NCBI GenBank assembly: GCA_002694685.1
Contig: NZMW01000005.1
Location: 1-64,000 of the forward strand
Direction of reading: 5' to 3'
From: Balneola sp.
GTDB lineage: Bacteria; Bacteroidota; Rhodothermia; Balneolales; Balneolaceae
DNA length: 64,000 nucleotides
Below, in pieces: positions 53,880 to 63,685 of this stretch. A program made the position numbers and the translations under genes. A model generated the notes under the pieces. The model saw nothing but the letters and a program-made list of their open reading frames with translations. It did not search any database and had not been told where the DNA came from. Positions within the stretch are counted from its first letter, which is position 1. The number at the start of each line of letters is the position of its first letter.

Positions 53880-56423
53880 TTGATAAATAGACGCACTTAT
53901 ATATTACTATTCTGTGGAGTTATTGGCTTGCTATGCTATTTCTATCTCCGCCCATCCATAGAATACTATTCTTCCGGCCCTGTAGCTGACAGTAAATCAG
54001 CAACGGAAGATTACATAAGAGAGTTAGCCCCTGCACTTGGTTTCTCAACCGATTCTCTGGCAATGATTACCATGCGTAAACAGCATCAGAATTATGTGAA
54101 AACATTGCAGGATACGCTGCCGGGAGATATTTCTCTTTCAATGCTTAATGAGGGAGGAGTACATATTCAAAGCTGGCAAACGGTAATCGGGCAGCAAAAT
54201 AAAAGCAACGGTGTTTTTGCAACACCCGGTCAGCTTTTTGAGGAAGTGGGAGCTTTGAAGGTAAATACCTCTAATGCAGGGCGGGTAATCCGGATGGAAG
54301 CTCATCCAGAAAATTCAAACCTTACCTTTTTGACGGGTGATTCATTACTCACAATCGCGCAAAATTTAGTAGGCTATACTTTTGGGTATAATTTGAATCA
54401 GTACATGCTTTCAGAAAGTGTGCCTCAAGATGACAGTACTTTTGTGATCTTTGAAGAAAGAAATCAGCGGGTAATGCTGGATAACAGTGATATGGAAGAA
54501 TCATTGGATATCACCTGGAAAAGAAAGGAAGGAGTTACAGATACACCGGCTGAACTATCTCTAAGTTTAAAGCCAATTATTCGTGAAATTGATAACGAAG
54601 ATGGCTTTAGGACGGAGTTTGGATATAGCATTGCCTCATTTAAGGCGATGGATATTTTTGAGCCTGCAGATTTAGACTCTCAACCGATAAGTCAGACAGA
54701 AGAGGATTACACTTTCACTTTTGGTTTTTTTCTGGCGGTATTTGTTCTAGCCATTTTGATATTTAGTGTAGGTATAAGAAATATTTTTAAAGGGAAAGTA
54801 GAATGGCGCAGAGCACTGTTAATGTTCTTGGCCATCGCAGCGGGCTCTTATGGCTGGCGGGCTATCTTTTTTATGGATTCCTATAATCCATTCCTAAGCA
54901 ACGCAGGGATGATAGGCGGCACGTTTAATAGTCTGCTTATTGGGTTAGTTTTGGGCTTGTACGCGGCCATGGCATATATAAGCTGGGAGGCCTTGGCTCG
55001 CTCTCAAAAACAAGGTCAAGTTGCTATCATTGATGCTTTATGGCAGAGGAAGTTCTTTATCAGTGAGACCGGCGCAGCACTCGTAAACGGTTTCGCCATA
55101 GGTGGTATAGTAATAGGTGTTATATCAGGCATTGTTTTCTTATTGGGTGAATTCTTGCTGCAGGCTGATAGTCAGTTTGGCTTTGCTGAAGCTGGAATTG
55201 GACCACGCCTGCTAACTATGAACATGAGTATGTGGACCACTACATGGCTGGTATGTGTGGCGCAGATCGGTTTCGTGTATTCAATTTTAAATCACTGGAT
55301 CAAAAAGGAATGGCTTGTCGGAATATTAGCAATTCTATTTTCCGGATTTTGTATAACCGTTCTGGGAAGACTAATTGGTACCAGTGGCTCAGGGTTTGAA
55401 GATCTATTGGTTTACCTGAGTATTGCTGTTATACTTATTTATGCCCTTCGTGAATTTGGACTTCTCACAGTATCTACAGCGTGGTGGTTTTTTACTTCGT
55501 TTTTTATGATCCAGCCTTATTTAGGCTCAGAGTCTATGGAAGTGGCATACGTAGGCTGGGTTCAGTTATTCATTATGGCGGGTCCGTTAATTTACGGGTT
55601 CATTGCCTATCGTTATGGGGCGTCTGTTTCGGAAGTAGGAGATTATATTCCCGAGTATGAAGAACGTATAGCTCAACATTTACGGGTCGAAAAGGAAATT
55701 GAAATCGCCCGGGAAAGTCAATACAAACTCATGCCACTTCAACCCCCAAAAGCGGAAGGTTTTGATGTTTATGGGTTTTTTCTTCCCTCTTTTGAAGTAG
55801 GTGGAGACTACTTCGATTATGTACTAACAAAGAATGAGAGTGGTGATGCTATAGCATTGACAATGGCTGTTGTAGATGTGTCAGGAAAAGCCATGAGAGC
55901 AGCTATGCCAGCTATTTTCACTAGTGGGCTTTTACTTTCTCGCATGAAAGATGATATGCCGGATGAAGTACTTTCACAGATTTCAGAACCTATTTTTTCG
56001 CGAACAGATAAAAGAACATTCATTACATGTGCTCTTGCCCGGTACGACCTAGAATCAAAGAAAATGAGTGTTGCTAATGCTGGTCACTGCCGCCCGGTAT
56101 TGAAACGAAATGGACTTGCAGAGTTTATTCAGACGCCGGCACCCGCTTATCCACTGGGGATAAGGGAGGAAGTAACCTATAAATCACAAAGTATTAGTAT
56201 GAAAAAGGGAGATTTCTTTCTCTTATATTCTGATGGGCTTCCGGAAGCTGTTAATGAAAAAGGTGAACGTTTTGGGTTCGACAGTGTTCCTAGACTAATT
56301 GAATCAATTGATACAGATTCACTTTCTGCACATGAAATCGCTCAAGAGATTAAGCGTACTGTTCAGAAGTTCAGTAACTATCAATTGGCGGACGATACCA
56401 CTATCATATGCCTGAAGGTTTAA
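53880..56423 (+). CDS. membrane protein with SpoIIE/RsbU-type PP2C phosphatase domain
   Basis: 847 residues. TM at about 7-24, an extracytoplasmic domain (about 25-275), then about eight membrane segments (about 278-590), a short coiled linker (VEKEIEIARESQYKLMP) and a SpoIIE-type serine phosphatase domain (about 645-847: GGDYFDYVL, VVDVSGKAMRAAMPAIF, ANAGHCRPV, LYSDGLPEA, DDTTIICLKV) with the metal-binding Asp residues present. Such phosphatases act in partner-switching control of sigma factors. No anti-sigma partner is seen nearby. The start is TTG at 53880. The extracellular part is unknown. Confidence 0.88.
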   Translation: MINRRTYILLFCGVIGLLCYFYLRPSIEYYSSGPVADSKSATEDYIRELAPALGFSTDSLAMITMRKQHQNYVKTLQDTLPGDISLSMLNEGGVHIQSWQTVIGQQNKSNGVFATPGQLFEEVGALKVNTSNAGRVIRMEAHPENSNLTFLTGDSLLTIAQNLVGYTFGYNLNQYMLSESVPQDDSTFVIFEERNQRVMLDNSDMEESLDITWKRKEGVTDTPAELSLSLKPIIREIDNEDGFRTEFGYSIASFKAMDIFEPADLDSQPISQTEEDYTFTFGFFLAVFVLAILIFSVGIRNIFKGKVEWRRALLMFLAIAAGSYGWRAIFFMDSYNPFLSNAGMIGGTFNSLLIGLVLGLYAAMAYISWEALARSQKQGQVAIIDALWQRKFFISETGAALVNGFAIGGIVIGVISGIVFLLGEFLLQADSQFGFAEAGIGPRLLTMNMSMWTTTWLVCVAQIGFVYSILNHWIKKEWLVGILAILFSGFCITVLGRLIGTSGSGFEDLLVYLSIAVILIYALREFGLLTVSTAWWFFTSFFMIQPYLGSESMEVAYVGWVQLFIMAGPLIYGFIAYRYGASVSEVGDYIPEYEERIAQHLRVEKEIEIARESQYKLMPLQPPKAEGFDVYGFFLPSFEVGGDYFDYVLTKNESGDAIALTMAVVDVSGKAMRAAMPAIFTSGLLLSRMKDDMPDEVLSQISEPIFSRTDKRTFITCALARYDLESKKMSVANAGHCRPVLKRNGLAEFIQTPAPAYPLGIREEVTYKSQSISMKKGDFFLLYSDGLPEAVNEKGERFGFDSVPRLIESIDTDSLSAHEIAQEIKRTVQKFSNYQLADDTTIICLKV

Positions 56424-56505
56424 TAAGTATTAAACGCCTTTTATAAGGACTATTTGCTACAAATAAGGCGTCTTTATCTAATAATAAAACATAAAAAAAT
56501 AGAAC

Positions 56506-57516
56506 ATGGCTCAAGATCAAAACTTTGATTTTAATGTGCCGCCTCAGTTCGAGCAGATTTCAAAAAACATCCGGCTTATTGTTGGCGGATTGATTGTAGC
56601 TTTGCTCGGGTTTTCAACTTTCTTCACGGTAGATCCGGAAGAAGTTGGAGTAGTAGTGCGGCTTGGTAAATTTGTAGAAACAGTAGAACCGGGATTGAAT
56701 TTTAAAATGCCACTTATCGATCAGGTGGAACTGGTTCTGGTAGAACGACAGTTGAAACAAGAATTCGGATATCGTACAGTTCAGGCAGGCGTTCAAACTC
56801 AATATCAAAAAGCAGGTTACGAAGATGAATCATTGATGCTCACTGGAGATCTTAACCTCGCTGATGTGGAATGGGTTGTACAATATCGTATTAACGACCC
56901 TTACAGCTACCTCTTTAAAGTCAGAAATGCTGAATCCACACTTTCTGATATTTCTGAAGCGGCAATGCGACAAATTGTTGGTGACCGAACTGTAAATGAG
57001 GTGTTGACAGTAGGTCGTGCCGAAGTTTCTATTCGAGTTCAGGAACTCATTCAGGCATTGGTAATGGAATATGAGATGGGTATTACGATTGAGCAGGTTG
57101 TACTTCAGGATATCAACCCTCCAAATCCTGTAAAACCATCCTTCAATGCGGTTAACGAAGCGCAACAGCAGCGTGAGACCTTGATAAATCAGGCTCGTGC
57201 CGATTATAACCGGGTAATTCCAAGAGCACGTGGTGAAGCTCAGGAAACTATTCAGCGAGCGGAAGGTTATGCCTCAGAGCGTGTGAATACTTCCGAAGGT
57301 GAAGTGTCTAGGTTTAATGACTTATATACCGAGTATGTGAAAGCGCCACAGGTGACGAAACAACGAATATTTTTAGAAACGATGGAAGATATCATCCCGA
57401 AAATGGGTAAAAAAATTATCATGGATGAAAACGGAAATAATGTACTGCCGTTGCTTCAAATGCAACTAAATGGCGTACAGAATTCATCGCAGCAAAACAA
57501 TAACGGAGGTAACTAA
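56506..57516 (+). CDS. hflK: FtsH protease regulator subunit HflK
   Basis: Inner-membrane SPFH/band 7 protein forming, with HflC, the complex around the FtsH protease. TM at about 24-43, then the SPFH domain (VDPEEVGVVVRLGKFVETVEPGLNFKMP, ...DVEWVVQYRI) and a coiled C-terminal part (RARADYNRVIPRARGEAQ-like helices). The 336 residues are a little shorter than E. coli HflK, lacking its long glycine-rich N-terminus. hflC starts two bases after its stop. Confidence 0.93.
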   Translation: MAQDQNFDFNVPPQFEQISKNIRLIVGGLIVALLGFSTFFTVDPEEVGVVVRLGKFVETVEPGLNFKMPLIDQVELVLVERQLKQEFGYRTVQAGVQTQYQKAGYEDESLMLTGDLNLADVEWVVQYRINDPYSYLFKVRNAESTLSDISEAAMRQIVGDRTVNEVLTVGRAEVSIRVQELIQALVMEYEMGITIEQVVLQDINPPNPVKPSFNAVNEAQQQRETLINQARADYNRVIPRARGEAQETIQRAEGYASERVNTSEGEVSRFNDLYTEYVKAPQVTKQRIFLETMEDIIPKMGKKIIMDENGNNVLPLLQMQLNGVQNSSQQNNNGGN

Positions 57517-57517
57517 G

Positions 57518-58465
57518 ATGCAACAAGCAAAAGGAATAATTGCCGGTGTTATTGGTTTAGTTATTGTATTAACTGCATTAGATGGGTTTTATATAGTCCA
57601 TGAAACCGAACAGGTTATTATCACTCAGTTTGGTGACCCTGTTGGGGAAGCTATCACAGAACCGGGTCTTAAATTTAAGATTCCATTTATGCAGGAAGCG
57701 AACTTCTTTGAGAAGCGTTATCTGGAATGGGATGGAGATAGAAATCAGATTCCAACCCGTGATAAGAAATTCATTTTTGTGGATTCTTATGCGAGATGGC
57801 AAATCACAGATCCACTGCAGTTCTACCAACGATTAGGTAACGAACGTGGTGCGCAATCTCGTCTGGATGACATTCTGGATGGAGAAACCCGAAATGCCAT
57901 TGCTTCTCATGATTTACTGGAAATTGTACGTACCAGTAACCGTGAACCGGATACTTCCGGCGCCGCTATTTTAGAAGTTGTAGAAGATTCTCTGCAAACT
58001 ATTGAAACGGGTCGCGAAACCATTCAGGAAGAAATCCAAACGAAAGCAAATGAGCGGGCTACCGACCTTGGAATTGTGATCCTTGATTTCCGAATTAAAC
58101 GAGTCAATTATGTGCAGGACGTTCGCCAGACGGTCTACGATCGAATGATCTCAGAGCGAAATAGAATCGCTGATGAGTTTAGATCTGAAGGACAAGGGGA
58201 GGCTTCCCGAATTAACGGTGAGAAAGAGCGTGACTTGAAGCGAATTCAGTCTGAAGCTTTCCGTGAGGCTGAAATTATACGTGGTGAAGCGGATGCAAGA
58301 GCGGCAGCCATTTATAACTCTGCTTATAATCGAACGAATCAGTCTCGAGAACTATATTCGTTTATGCGGTCGATGGAAGCTTACACTAAAACCATGGATA
58401 AAGAAACGAACATCATTCTTTCAACCGATAGTGATTTCTTCCGTTATTTGAACAGCATTGATTAG
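57518..58465 (+). CDS. hflC: FtsH protease regulator subunit HflC
   Basis: Partner of HflK. The ATG at 57518 is used because GGAGG stands at 57505-57509; an earlier in-frame start at 57470 would overlap hflK. 315 residues: TM at about 5-24, SPFH domain (VHETEQVIITQFGDPVGEAITEPGL, ...FVDSYARWQITDP), then a helical stretch with KERDLKRIQSEAFREAEIIRGEADARAA and a conserved end (YSFMRSMEAY). hflK-hflC are co-transcribed and closed by a terminator. Confidence 0.93.
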   Translation: MQQAKGIIAGVIGLVIVLTALDGFYIVHETEQVIITQFGDPVGEAITEPGLKFKIPFMQEANFFEKRYLEWDGDRNQIPTRDKKFIFVDSYARWQITDPLQFYQRLGNERGAQSRLDDILDGETRNAIASHDLLEIVRTSNREPDTSGAAILEVVEDSLQTIETGRETIQEEIQTKANERATDLGIVILDFRIKRVNYVQDVRQTVYDRMISERNRIADEFRSEGQGEASRINGEKERDLKRIQSEAFREAEIIRGEADARAAAIYNSAYNRTNQSRELYSFMRSMEAYTKTMDKETNIILSTDSDFFRYLNSID

Positions 58466-58490
58466 GTAAATTGAACCTAAATCGTATTTT

Positions 58491-58523
58491 AAAAGCACGG
58501 GTTAATCGCTCGTGCTTTTTTTG
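58491..58523 (+). terminator. hflKC terminator
   Basis: AAAAGCACG (58491-58499) pairs with CGTGCTTTT (58511-58519), followed by a T-run. Confidence 0.85.
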
Positions 58524-58541
58524 TTTAATTAAAATAGGTCT

Positions 58542-58745
58542 ATGAAACGGAAAGAAAAATTTGGCCGGTTTGTTGGTGGTATCATCGTATTTGCACCGAT
58601 CTATGGTGTCTTAATGTATATTTTTTCTGACACCGGATTTGATTGGATTGAAACGTTGTTAGTATCGGTGCTATGGTCAGCCGGTATGGTCGTTTTTGAA
58701 AGTTTCTGGCAGAAGCGGAAAAAACCTTCAGATTCACAAGAATAG
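58542..58745 (+). CDS. small membrane protein of unknown function
   Basis: 67 residues with a basic start (MKRKEKFGRFVGG) and two hydrophobic segments (about 11-27 and 35-51), ending in a basic/polar tail (KRKKPSDSQE). No known family is recognised. It follows the hflKC terminator and has its own ATG; coding status is supported by the membrane pattern and normal codon use. Confidence 0.6.
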   Translation: MKRKEKFGRFVGGIIVFAPIYGVLMYIFSDTGFDWIETLLVSVLWSAGMVVFESFWQKRKKPSDSQE

Positions 58746-58781
58746 GTTACTATTTACCACTCGCTGTTTCAGGCGTAATTG

Positions 58782-60998
58782 TCAGGCTGAAGCCTGCACT
58801 ATTAAATACAACTGCACAATCCGCAACTCATCATAAGAAACCTCTTCGTTCAAGGCATCATAAACGGGTCGGAGAAGATCATTTCCATGTTCATTAAAGG
58901 CTTTTGTGACCCTATCAAAGTCTGCTTCTGACAACCTGGAGTGATTTTGTAACTTTTCAGGTGGAATTTCATATCCGGCCTTAACGTATTTAGCAAGGCT
59001 TTGAATTACTGTCGTTTCTTTGTTATCAAAGTGATCTGCAATCTCGGATACAGGTTTCCCTGCCTTAAACATTGCTCCTACCTGATAAGAACGGCTACTC
59101 TTTTTAATCACCTTTTGTTTTGGTGGAGCCTGAACCTGATCACCTTTAGATTTTTCTTTCAGATTGTGTTCTGAAGAATAGCTTTGAATTATTTCCAGAA
59201 ATTTATCTCCGTACTTCTCTTTCTTCGCAGCACCTACACCATGTATAGTAAGTAAACTGCGTTCTGACTGAGGAAAGAAATAAGCCATTTCCATCAGAGT
59301 TTTATCAGCGAAAATAATGTAAGGTGGCACATCTCCCTCTTTTGCGAGTGCTGTTCTTTTTTCTTTCAGTAGCTTGAAGAGGACATGATCATATTCTAAA
59401 GATTCTGCAGAAGCCCGGGATTTGGCGGAGCTGGATTTTTTTTGTTCCTCAATCACTCCGAAAAATTCTTCTTCTCCTTTTAAAATTGAAATGGCTGCTG
59501 GCGTAAGCTTTACACCTCCATACTGACCGTCTTTTGTGATTACATCCTGACTCATAAGCTCACGATATAATTGCTTCCATTGCCCTCGACTAAGTTCATT
59601 CCCAATTCCATAAGTCGAAAGTTGGTCATGCTGAAGCTGTAGGAGTTTCTTTTGTTTGGAGCCAAGGAGAATATCTTTGATATGGTGAAAGCCGAATGTC
59701 TGACCGGTTCGTGCTACCGTAGATAGAAATTTTTGAGCAGGGACGGTGAGGTTTTGAGTGTCAGGCACATCACCGGTGCAGAAATCACACATCCCACAAG
59801 GTTCATCCGTGTAGGCTTCCCCAAAATAATCAAGCAATGGGATGCGGCGGCATTCGCGTGCTTCTACAAAGCCAAGGAGATCCTCCAGATGTTGATTGGC
59901 AACTCGCTGCTCCTCGTCAGACTTTTGGTTGATGAAATATCGGATTTTACCTACATCACCATAACTAAAAAGAAAAAGGCAATCTGCTCGAAGCCCATCT
60001 CTCCCAGCCCTCCCAATTTGCTGATAATAAGATTCAATGTTCTTGGGCATATCATGATGGATAACGAATCGTACATCTGGTTTATCGATACCCATTCCAA
60101 AAGCAATGGTAGCCACAATGATATTTACTTCATCATGAATAAAGGATTCCTGGTGCTGAACCCGCTTGTCCTCACTGAGTCCTGCATGATAGGGAAGTAC
60201 AGAAAAGCCGTTGGCTTCCAAATCTATGGCAAGTTCATCCACCTGCCGGCGAGAAAAACAGTAGATAATTCCGGATTGATCTTCGTGCTTGTTCAGAAAC
60301 TCCACAGTTTGTTGCAGTGGATTTGATTTATTGACGATATCCAGAAATAGATTTTGCCGATCAAAGCTGGCGATAAAAGTACTGGCATTAGCTAGCCCCA
60401 GACTCGTTGCGATATCATTTTGAACTTGTGGAGTTGCTGTAGCAGTGAGTGCAAGGCAAACAGCATTCTTAAATGTAGCCTTCACCTCAGCTAATTGCCG
60501 GTATTCAGGCCTGAAATCGTGTCCCCATTCAGAAATACAATGCGCTTCATCAATAGCAAAGCAATCTACCTGTAGCCCTGAAAGCAGGTCAAGGACAGAA
60601 TTCTTCATCAGGGTTTCAGGAGCGAGATACAGTAAATCGATATCTCCATTTCTAACGCGTTGTTCGGTGCTGATATATTCAGCCGCAGAAAGAGAGCTGT
60701 TTAAAAAAGTGGCTGAAACACCATATGCCTTCAGCTGATCCACCTGATCTTTCATCAATGAAATAAGTGGGGATACGACAATGGTTATGCCATCAAAAAG
60801 GAGAGCCGGTATTTGGTAGCAAAGAGATTTCCCACCGCCCGTGGGCATAATGGCAAGGGTGTCCTTTTTCTGGAGGACATTCTGAATGATGTCCTTTTGA
60901 AGTGACCGGAATTTCTCAAAGCCAAAAACCTCATGGAGTATATGTTCTGCTTGTTGGATGTCCGGCATGGTAGAGGAGGAGGTTTCTGAAAATTGCAT
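58782..60998 (-). CDS. recQ: ATP-dependent DNA helicase RecQ
   Basis: 3'-5' DNA helicase of recombination and repair, 738 residues. Walker A MPTGGGKS at 51-58, DEAHCISEWGHDFRP, helicase_C with FSRRQVDELA and QIGRAGRDG, zinc-binding cysteines (CGMCDFC) and RQC domain, an HRDC domain (about 530-610) and an extra C-terminal helix-turn-helix region (about 640-738, SYQVGAMFKAGKPVSEIADHF), as in several Bacteroidota RecQ proteins. Confidence 0.95.
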   Translation of the reverse strand: MQFSETSSSTMPDIQQAEHILHEVFGFEKFRSLQKDIIQNVLQKKDTLAIMPTGGGKSLCYQIPALLFDGITIVVSPLISLMKDQVDQLKAYGVSATFLNSSLSAAEYISTEQRVRNGDIDLLYLAPETLMKNSVLDLLSGLQVDCFAIDEAHCISEWGHDFRPEYRQLAEVKATFKNAVCLALTATATPQVQNDIATSLGLANASTFIASFDRQNLFLDIVNKSNPLQQTVEFLNKHEDQSGIIYCFSRRQVDELAIDLEANGFSVLPYHAGLSEDKRVQHQESFIHDEVNIIVATIAFGMGIDKPDVRFVIHHDMPKNIESYYQQIGRAGRDGLRADCLFLFSYGDVGKIRYFINQKSDEEQRVANQHLEDLLGFVEARECRRIPLLDYFGEAYTDEPCGMCDFCTGDVPDTQNLTVPAQKFLSTVARTGQTFGFHHIKDILLGSKQKKLLQLQHDQLSTYGIGNELSRGQWKQLYRELMSQDVITKDGQYGGVKLTPAAISILKGEEEFFGVIEEQKKSSSAKSRASAESLEYDHVLFKLLKEKRTALAKEGDVPPYIIFADKTLMEMAYFFPQSERSLLTIHGVGAAKKEKYGDKFLEIIQSYSSEHNLKEKSKGDQVQAPPKQKVIKKSSRSYQVGAMFKAGKPVSEIADHFDNKETTVIQSLAKYVKAGYEIPPEKLQNHSRLSEADFDRVTKAFNEHGNDLLRPVYDALNEEVSYDELRIVQLYLIVQASA

Positions 60999-61108
60999 AT
61001 TCTTTTTCTAAGGTAAGAGCTATGAAATCCGAATTCCTTACAGATTTTTTAAAAGAGAGGTTGGTACAACTAAAGAATGTAGGTGCTGAAAAAAGAAAAC
61101 AACGCCTT

Positions 61109-62086
61109 TTACTTTTTCCGTCTGGAACTGTTTCTTCTCACACGGCTGTGCAAAGAAATGTCAGAATTTGTTATGAATTTATATAAAACACGGGTCCAGG
61201 AGCTATGCGCATATAGATCATCGTAAAACTCAGGAGCCATTTTCTTTAACTCAGGTAACCGAGATCCAGGGATATATGGAAAATCGTGATGCTCGTTATG
61301 GAAACCCACATTGAATGAAAGTTTATTTAATGGACCATAATAGGAATAGGTTTCCTGTCCTTCTTCAAAAACATAATGCTCGGAAATAAAATGTCCTGCC
61401 AATGGATGTAAGCTTCCAGCAAAAAATACGGATACAGCTAAATAAAGAAGTGCGCCCCAACCGGAGAAATATATAAATAGTGCAATAACCGGAAATTGAA
61501 ATGCCATGTTAATGAAATGCCATTTCTTCATTTTGATAGGATGCACAAACAGCGGGCGTATAATGTAGCATAAGATCTGGTTGAAGGCCCAGGTCAATTT
61601 TCCCCATAAACCTTTAAAAAAGCCCGCTTCAGCCGCGAGCGGCAGGTCAGCATCATGATGCTCATCGCCCTGCTCGGCATGATGCATCAAATGGTAGGTC
61701 TTGAAAGACATCGCATAAGGAAAGATCATGGGGATATTTGCAAAGATAGCCAGCCAATTGTTGTGGGCTCTTTTTTTGGAAGCCAGGTGGTGACTTAATT
61801 CATGGATAGCCAAAAATAAAGAATGAGAAATGGTAGCGCCCACTGCGTATGCAAGGATCAAAAATAGAGCCCAGTGCATATTTGGAGCAAAATAAGCAGT
61901 AACCATTTGGATGCTTACTAAACCAAAAACTTTGTATTTAAGGGAGGGATCGACTCCGTAAAGCTCTCGTACCTGTGGATATTTCTTTAATATGGCCTTT
62001 CTTCGTTCTAAATGAGGCTCTTCATCCTCTGACCAGTAAAACCCTTCGTCGTCTCGTTTATGTGCCCCAGATACTGTAGTACTCAT
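61109..62086 (-). CDS. fatty-acid desaturase of the sphingolipid delta-4 desaturase (DEGS) type
   Basis: Di-iron membrane desaturase, 325 residues. The ATG at 62086 is preferred to one 126 bases upstream because it leads straight into a DEGS-like N-terminus (DEGFYWSEDEEPHLERRKAI). Three histidine boxes are present: HELSHH (95-100), HLMHH (132-136) and HNEHH (263-267), plus HPLAGHFISEHY at 227-238. Four or so hydrophobic segments lie between. The stretch ETYSYYGPLNKLSFNVGFHN and the end (YIPGSRLPELKKMAPEFYDD) are strikingly like animal/fungal dihydroceramide desaturases as I recall them. Likely substrate: a ceramide or long-chain lipid; inference only. Confidence 0.88.
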   Translation of the reverse strand: MSTTVSGAHKRDDEGFYWSEDEEPHLERRKAILKKYPQVRELYGVDPSLKYKVFGLVSIQMVTAYFAPNMHWALFLILAYAVGATISHSLFLAIHELSHHLASKKRAHNNWLAIFANIPMIFPYAMSFKTYHLMHHAEQGDEHHDADLPLAAEAGFFKGLWGKLTWAFNQILCYIIRPLFVHPIKMKKWHFINMAFQFPVIALFIYFSGWGALLYLAVSVFFAGSLHPLAGHFISEHYVFEEGQETYSYYGPLNKLSFNVGFHNEHHDFPYIPGSRLPELKKMAPEFYDDLYAHSSWTRVLYKFITNSDISLHSRVRRNSSRRKK

Positions 62087-62288
62087 GCAGAATCTTTCAT
62101 TTATAATGAATTCAATTTCTATTAATATAGCAAAAATATTGCATTCGGGCTGTTTTGAAAACTTATACAATGACCATAATATCGGGAATGAAATAGCCTG
62201 AGTTGCTATCAATCAAAGACTGTAAATTCTCTTTATTGAGAATCTTAGTTCTTAACTTCTTCCCTCAGATAGCGATTGGATATCTTAA

Positions 62289-63614
62289 TCAAGCCAGTTC
62301 TCCAAAATCCACATCCAGCATTTCGCTTAATATTTCTTTGCTCTTTGTGGTTTTAACTTGGGCGCCAAGCTTCATCAGAATATTATAAAGCCCAAGGTGC
62401 ACACGGGTTGTATATAAGAAGTGCTGAGAACCACGAGGTTCATTTCCAATGGGGGCGTCTTTAGTGAAATGGCGTATGGTATTACGAAAGTTTTCCTGCC
62501 CAAAATCGAAGATTTCATATTTATAGGGCTCGGCAAATGTCATTCCGTAATTACGGGCAAAATTGAAATACTCTTGTTCTTTGTCCGGATTGTCAGACTC
62601 TTTCTTGATCACCTTAAGTTTATAGTAAAGTTCTCTAATGGCATCTTCATTATTATCAAGATGGGTAGGAAGAAGGCGAAGATAATTCATGAAAAATTCT
62701 TCGGGAAATTGTTTTACGCATCCAAAATCAATGACTCCCAATTTACCATCATTAGTAAAGAGGAAGTTGCCGGGATGAGTGTCTGCGTGGACGTAATCTT
62801 TACCCTGAATTTGTTCGTGAAAGAAATTCCACATTAATTGGCCAAATCGATCTCTGTCCTCTTGGCTCGGCTCTTCTTTCAGGAATTCACCAAGATGGCG
62901 TCCTTCCAGATAAGTCATGCATAGTACTTTATCTGTGGAATATTCTTTAATCCATTCCGGAATTACAATATCTAACCCACCAAAACGCTTACGGAATAAC
63001 TCAATTTGTTTCCCCTCGTTGGTATAGTCAGTTTCTTCCAGCAAAGTTTCTTTTACTTCATCAAAATAAGGATCGATATCTGCTCCCTTTTTGACAATTT
63101 GCTTCACCAAAATTTTAGCCAACCCTAAATCCGAATTAATAGTCTCCCGAACATTAGGGTATTGGATTTTGATAGCGACCTTACGACCATCATTCAATTC
63201 TGCTTTGTGTACCTGACCTATGGAAGCCGCAGCGAAAGCATCCGATTCAAAACTTTTGAACAGCTTTTCAGGATAATCTCCAAGTTCTCTCTTTATTATA
63301 GAGCGTACGAGCGCTTTATTAATAGGAGGAACGGAATATTGAGCCTGACTCATCACTTCAGCAAACTCTTCAGGCAGAAACCCTTGATCCATGCTCATTC
63401 CCTGAGCAATTTTCAGAGCTGTACCGCGGAGTTTTGTGAATTCCTTAAACACCTCTTTGGCGTTTCCGGAGTGAAAATCGCTATCGGTGCTTTTGTCTTC
63501 TTTTCCGGATTTTTTACGAAGATATCGCTTGGCGTAGTTGGTGCCAACTTTAAGTCCTGTTTTGGCAATTCGGCTGCCCCGCTCAAACTTCGATGATGGA
63601 AAGTCATTACTCAT
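62289..63614 (-). CDS. AarF/ABC1/UbiB-family kinase-like protein
   Basis: 441-residue atypical kinase family protein linked to isoprenoid quinone or lipid metabolism. The family's KxGQ segment appears as ALKIAQGMSMDQ, with the Ala-rich loop (AAASIGQVHKA), the VAIKIQYP lysine, HADTHPGNFLF and the metal-binding VIDFGCVKQFP. No signal peptide. It is followed at a distance by the desaturase on the same strand and preceded by a TetR-like gene. The substrate is unknown for most members. Confidence 0.9.
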   Translation of the reverse strand: MSNDFPSSKFERGSRIAKTGLKVGTNYAKRYLRKKSGKEDKSTDSDFHSGNAKEVFKEFTKLRGTALKIAQGMSMDQGFLPEEFAEVMSQAQYSVPPINKALVRSIIKRELGDYPEKLFKSFESDAFAAASIGQVHKAELNDGRKVAIKIQYPNVRETINSDLGLAKILVKQIVKKGADIDPYFDEVKETLLEETDYTNEGKQIELFRKRFGGLDIVIPEWIKEYSTDKVLCMTYLEGRHLGEFLKEEPSQEDRDRFGQLMWNFFHEQIQGKDYVHADTHPGNFLFTNDGKLGVIDFGCVKQFPEEFFMNYLRLLPTHLDNNEDAIRELYYKLKVIKKESDNPDKEQEYFNFARNYGMTFAEPYKYEIFDFGQENFRNTIRHFTKDAPIGNEPRGSQHFLYTTRVHLGLYNILMKLGAQVKTTKSKEILSEMLDVDFGELA

Positions 63615-63685
63615 ATAGGAAATTTAGAATTATGAATTTGAAATGTTGAATGGGTGATTCGAAATTCAACATTTAGCATTTAAAA

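Noticed and set aside
56434-56471. ACGCCTT...AAGGCGT inverted repeat behind the SpoIIE phosphatase gene
   Set aside because: Short stem with a 24-base loop and weak T content; too uncertain for a terminator call.
59733-60326. 197-codon open frame on the plus strand inside recQ
   Set aside because: It is antisense to well-conserved helicase motifs of RecQ and its translation has no recognisable features.
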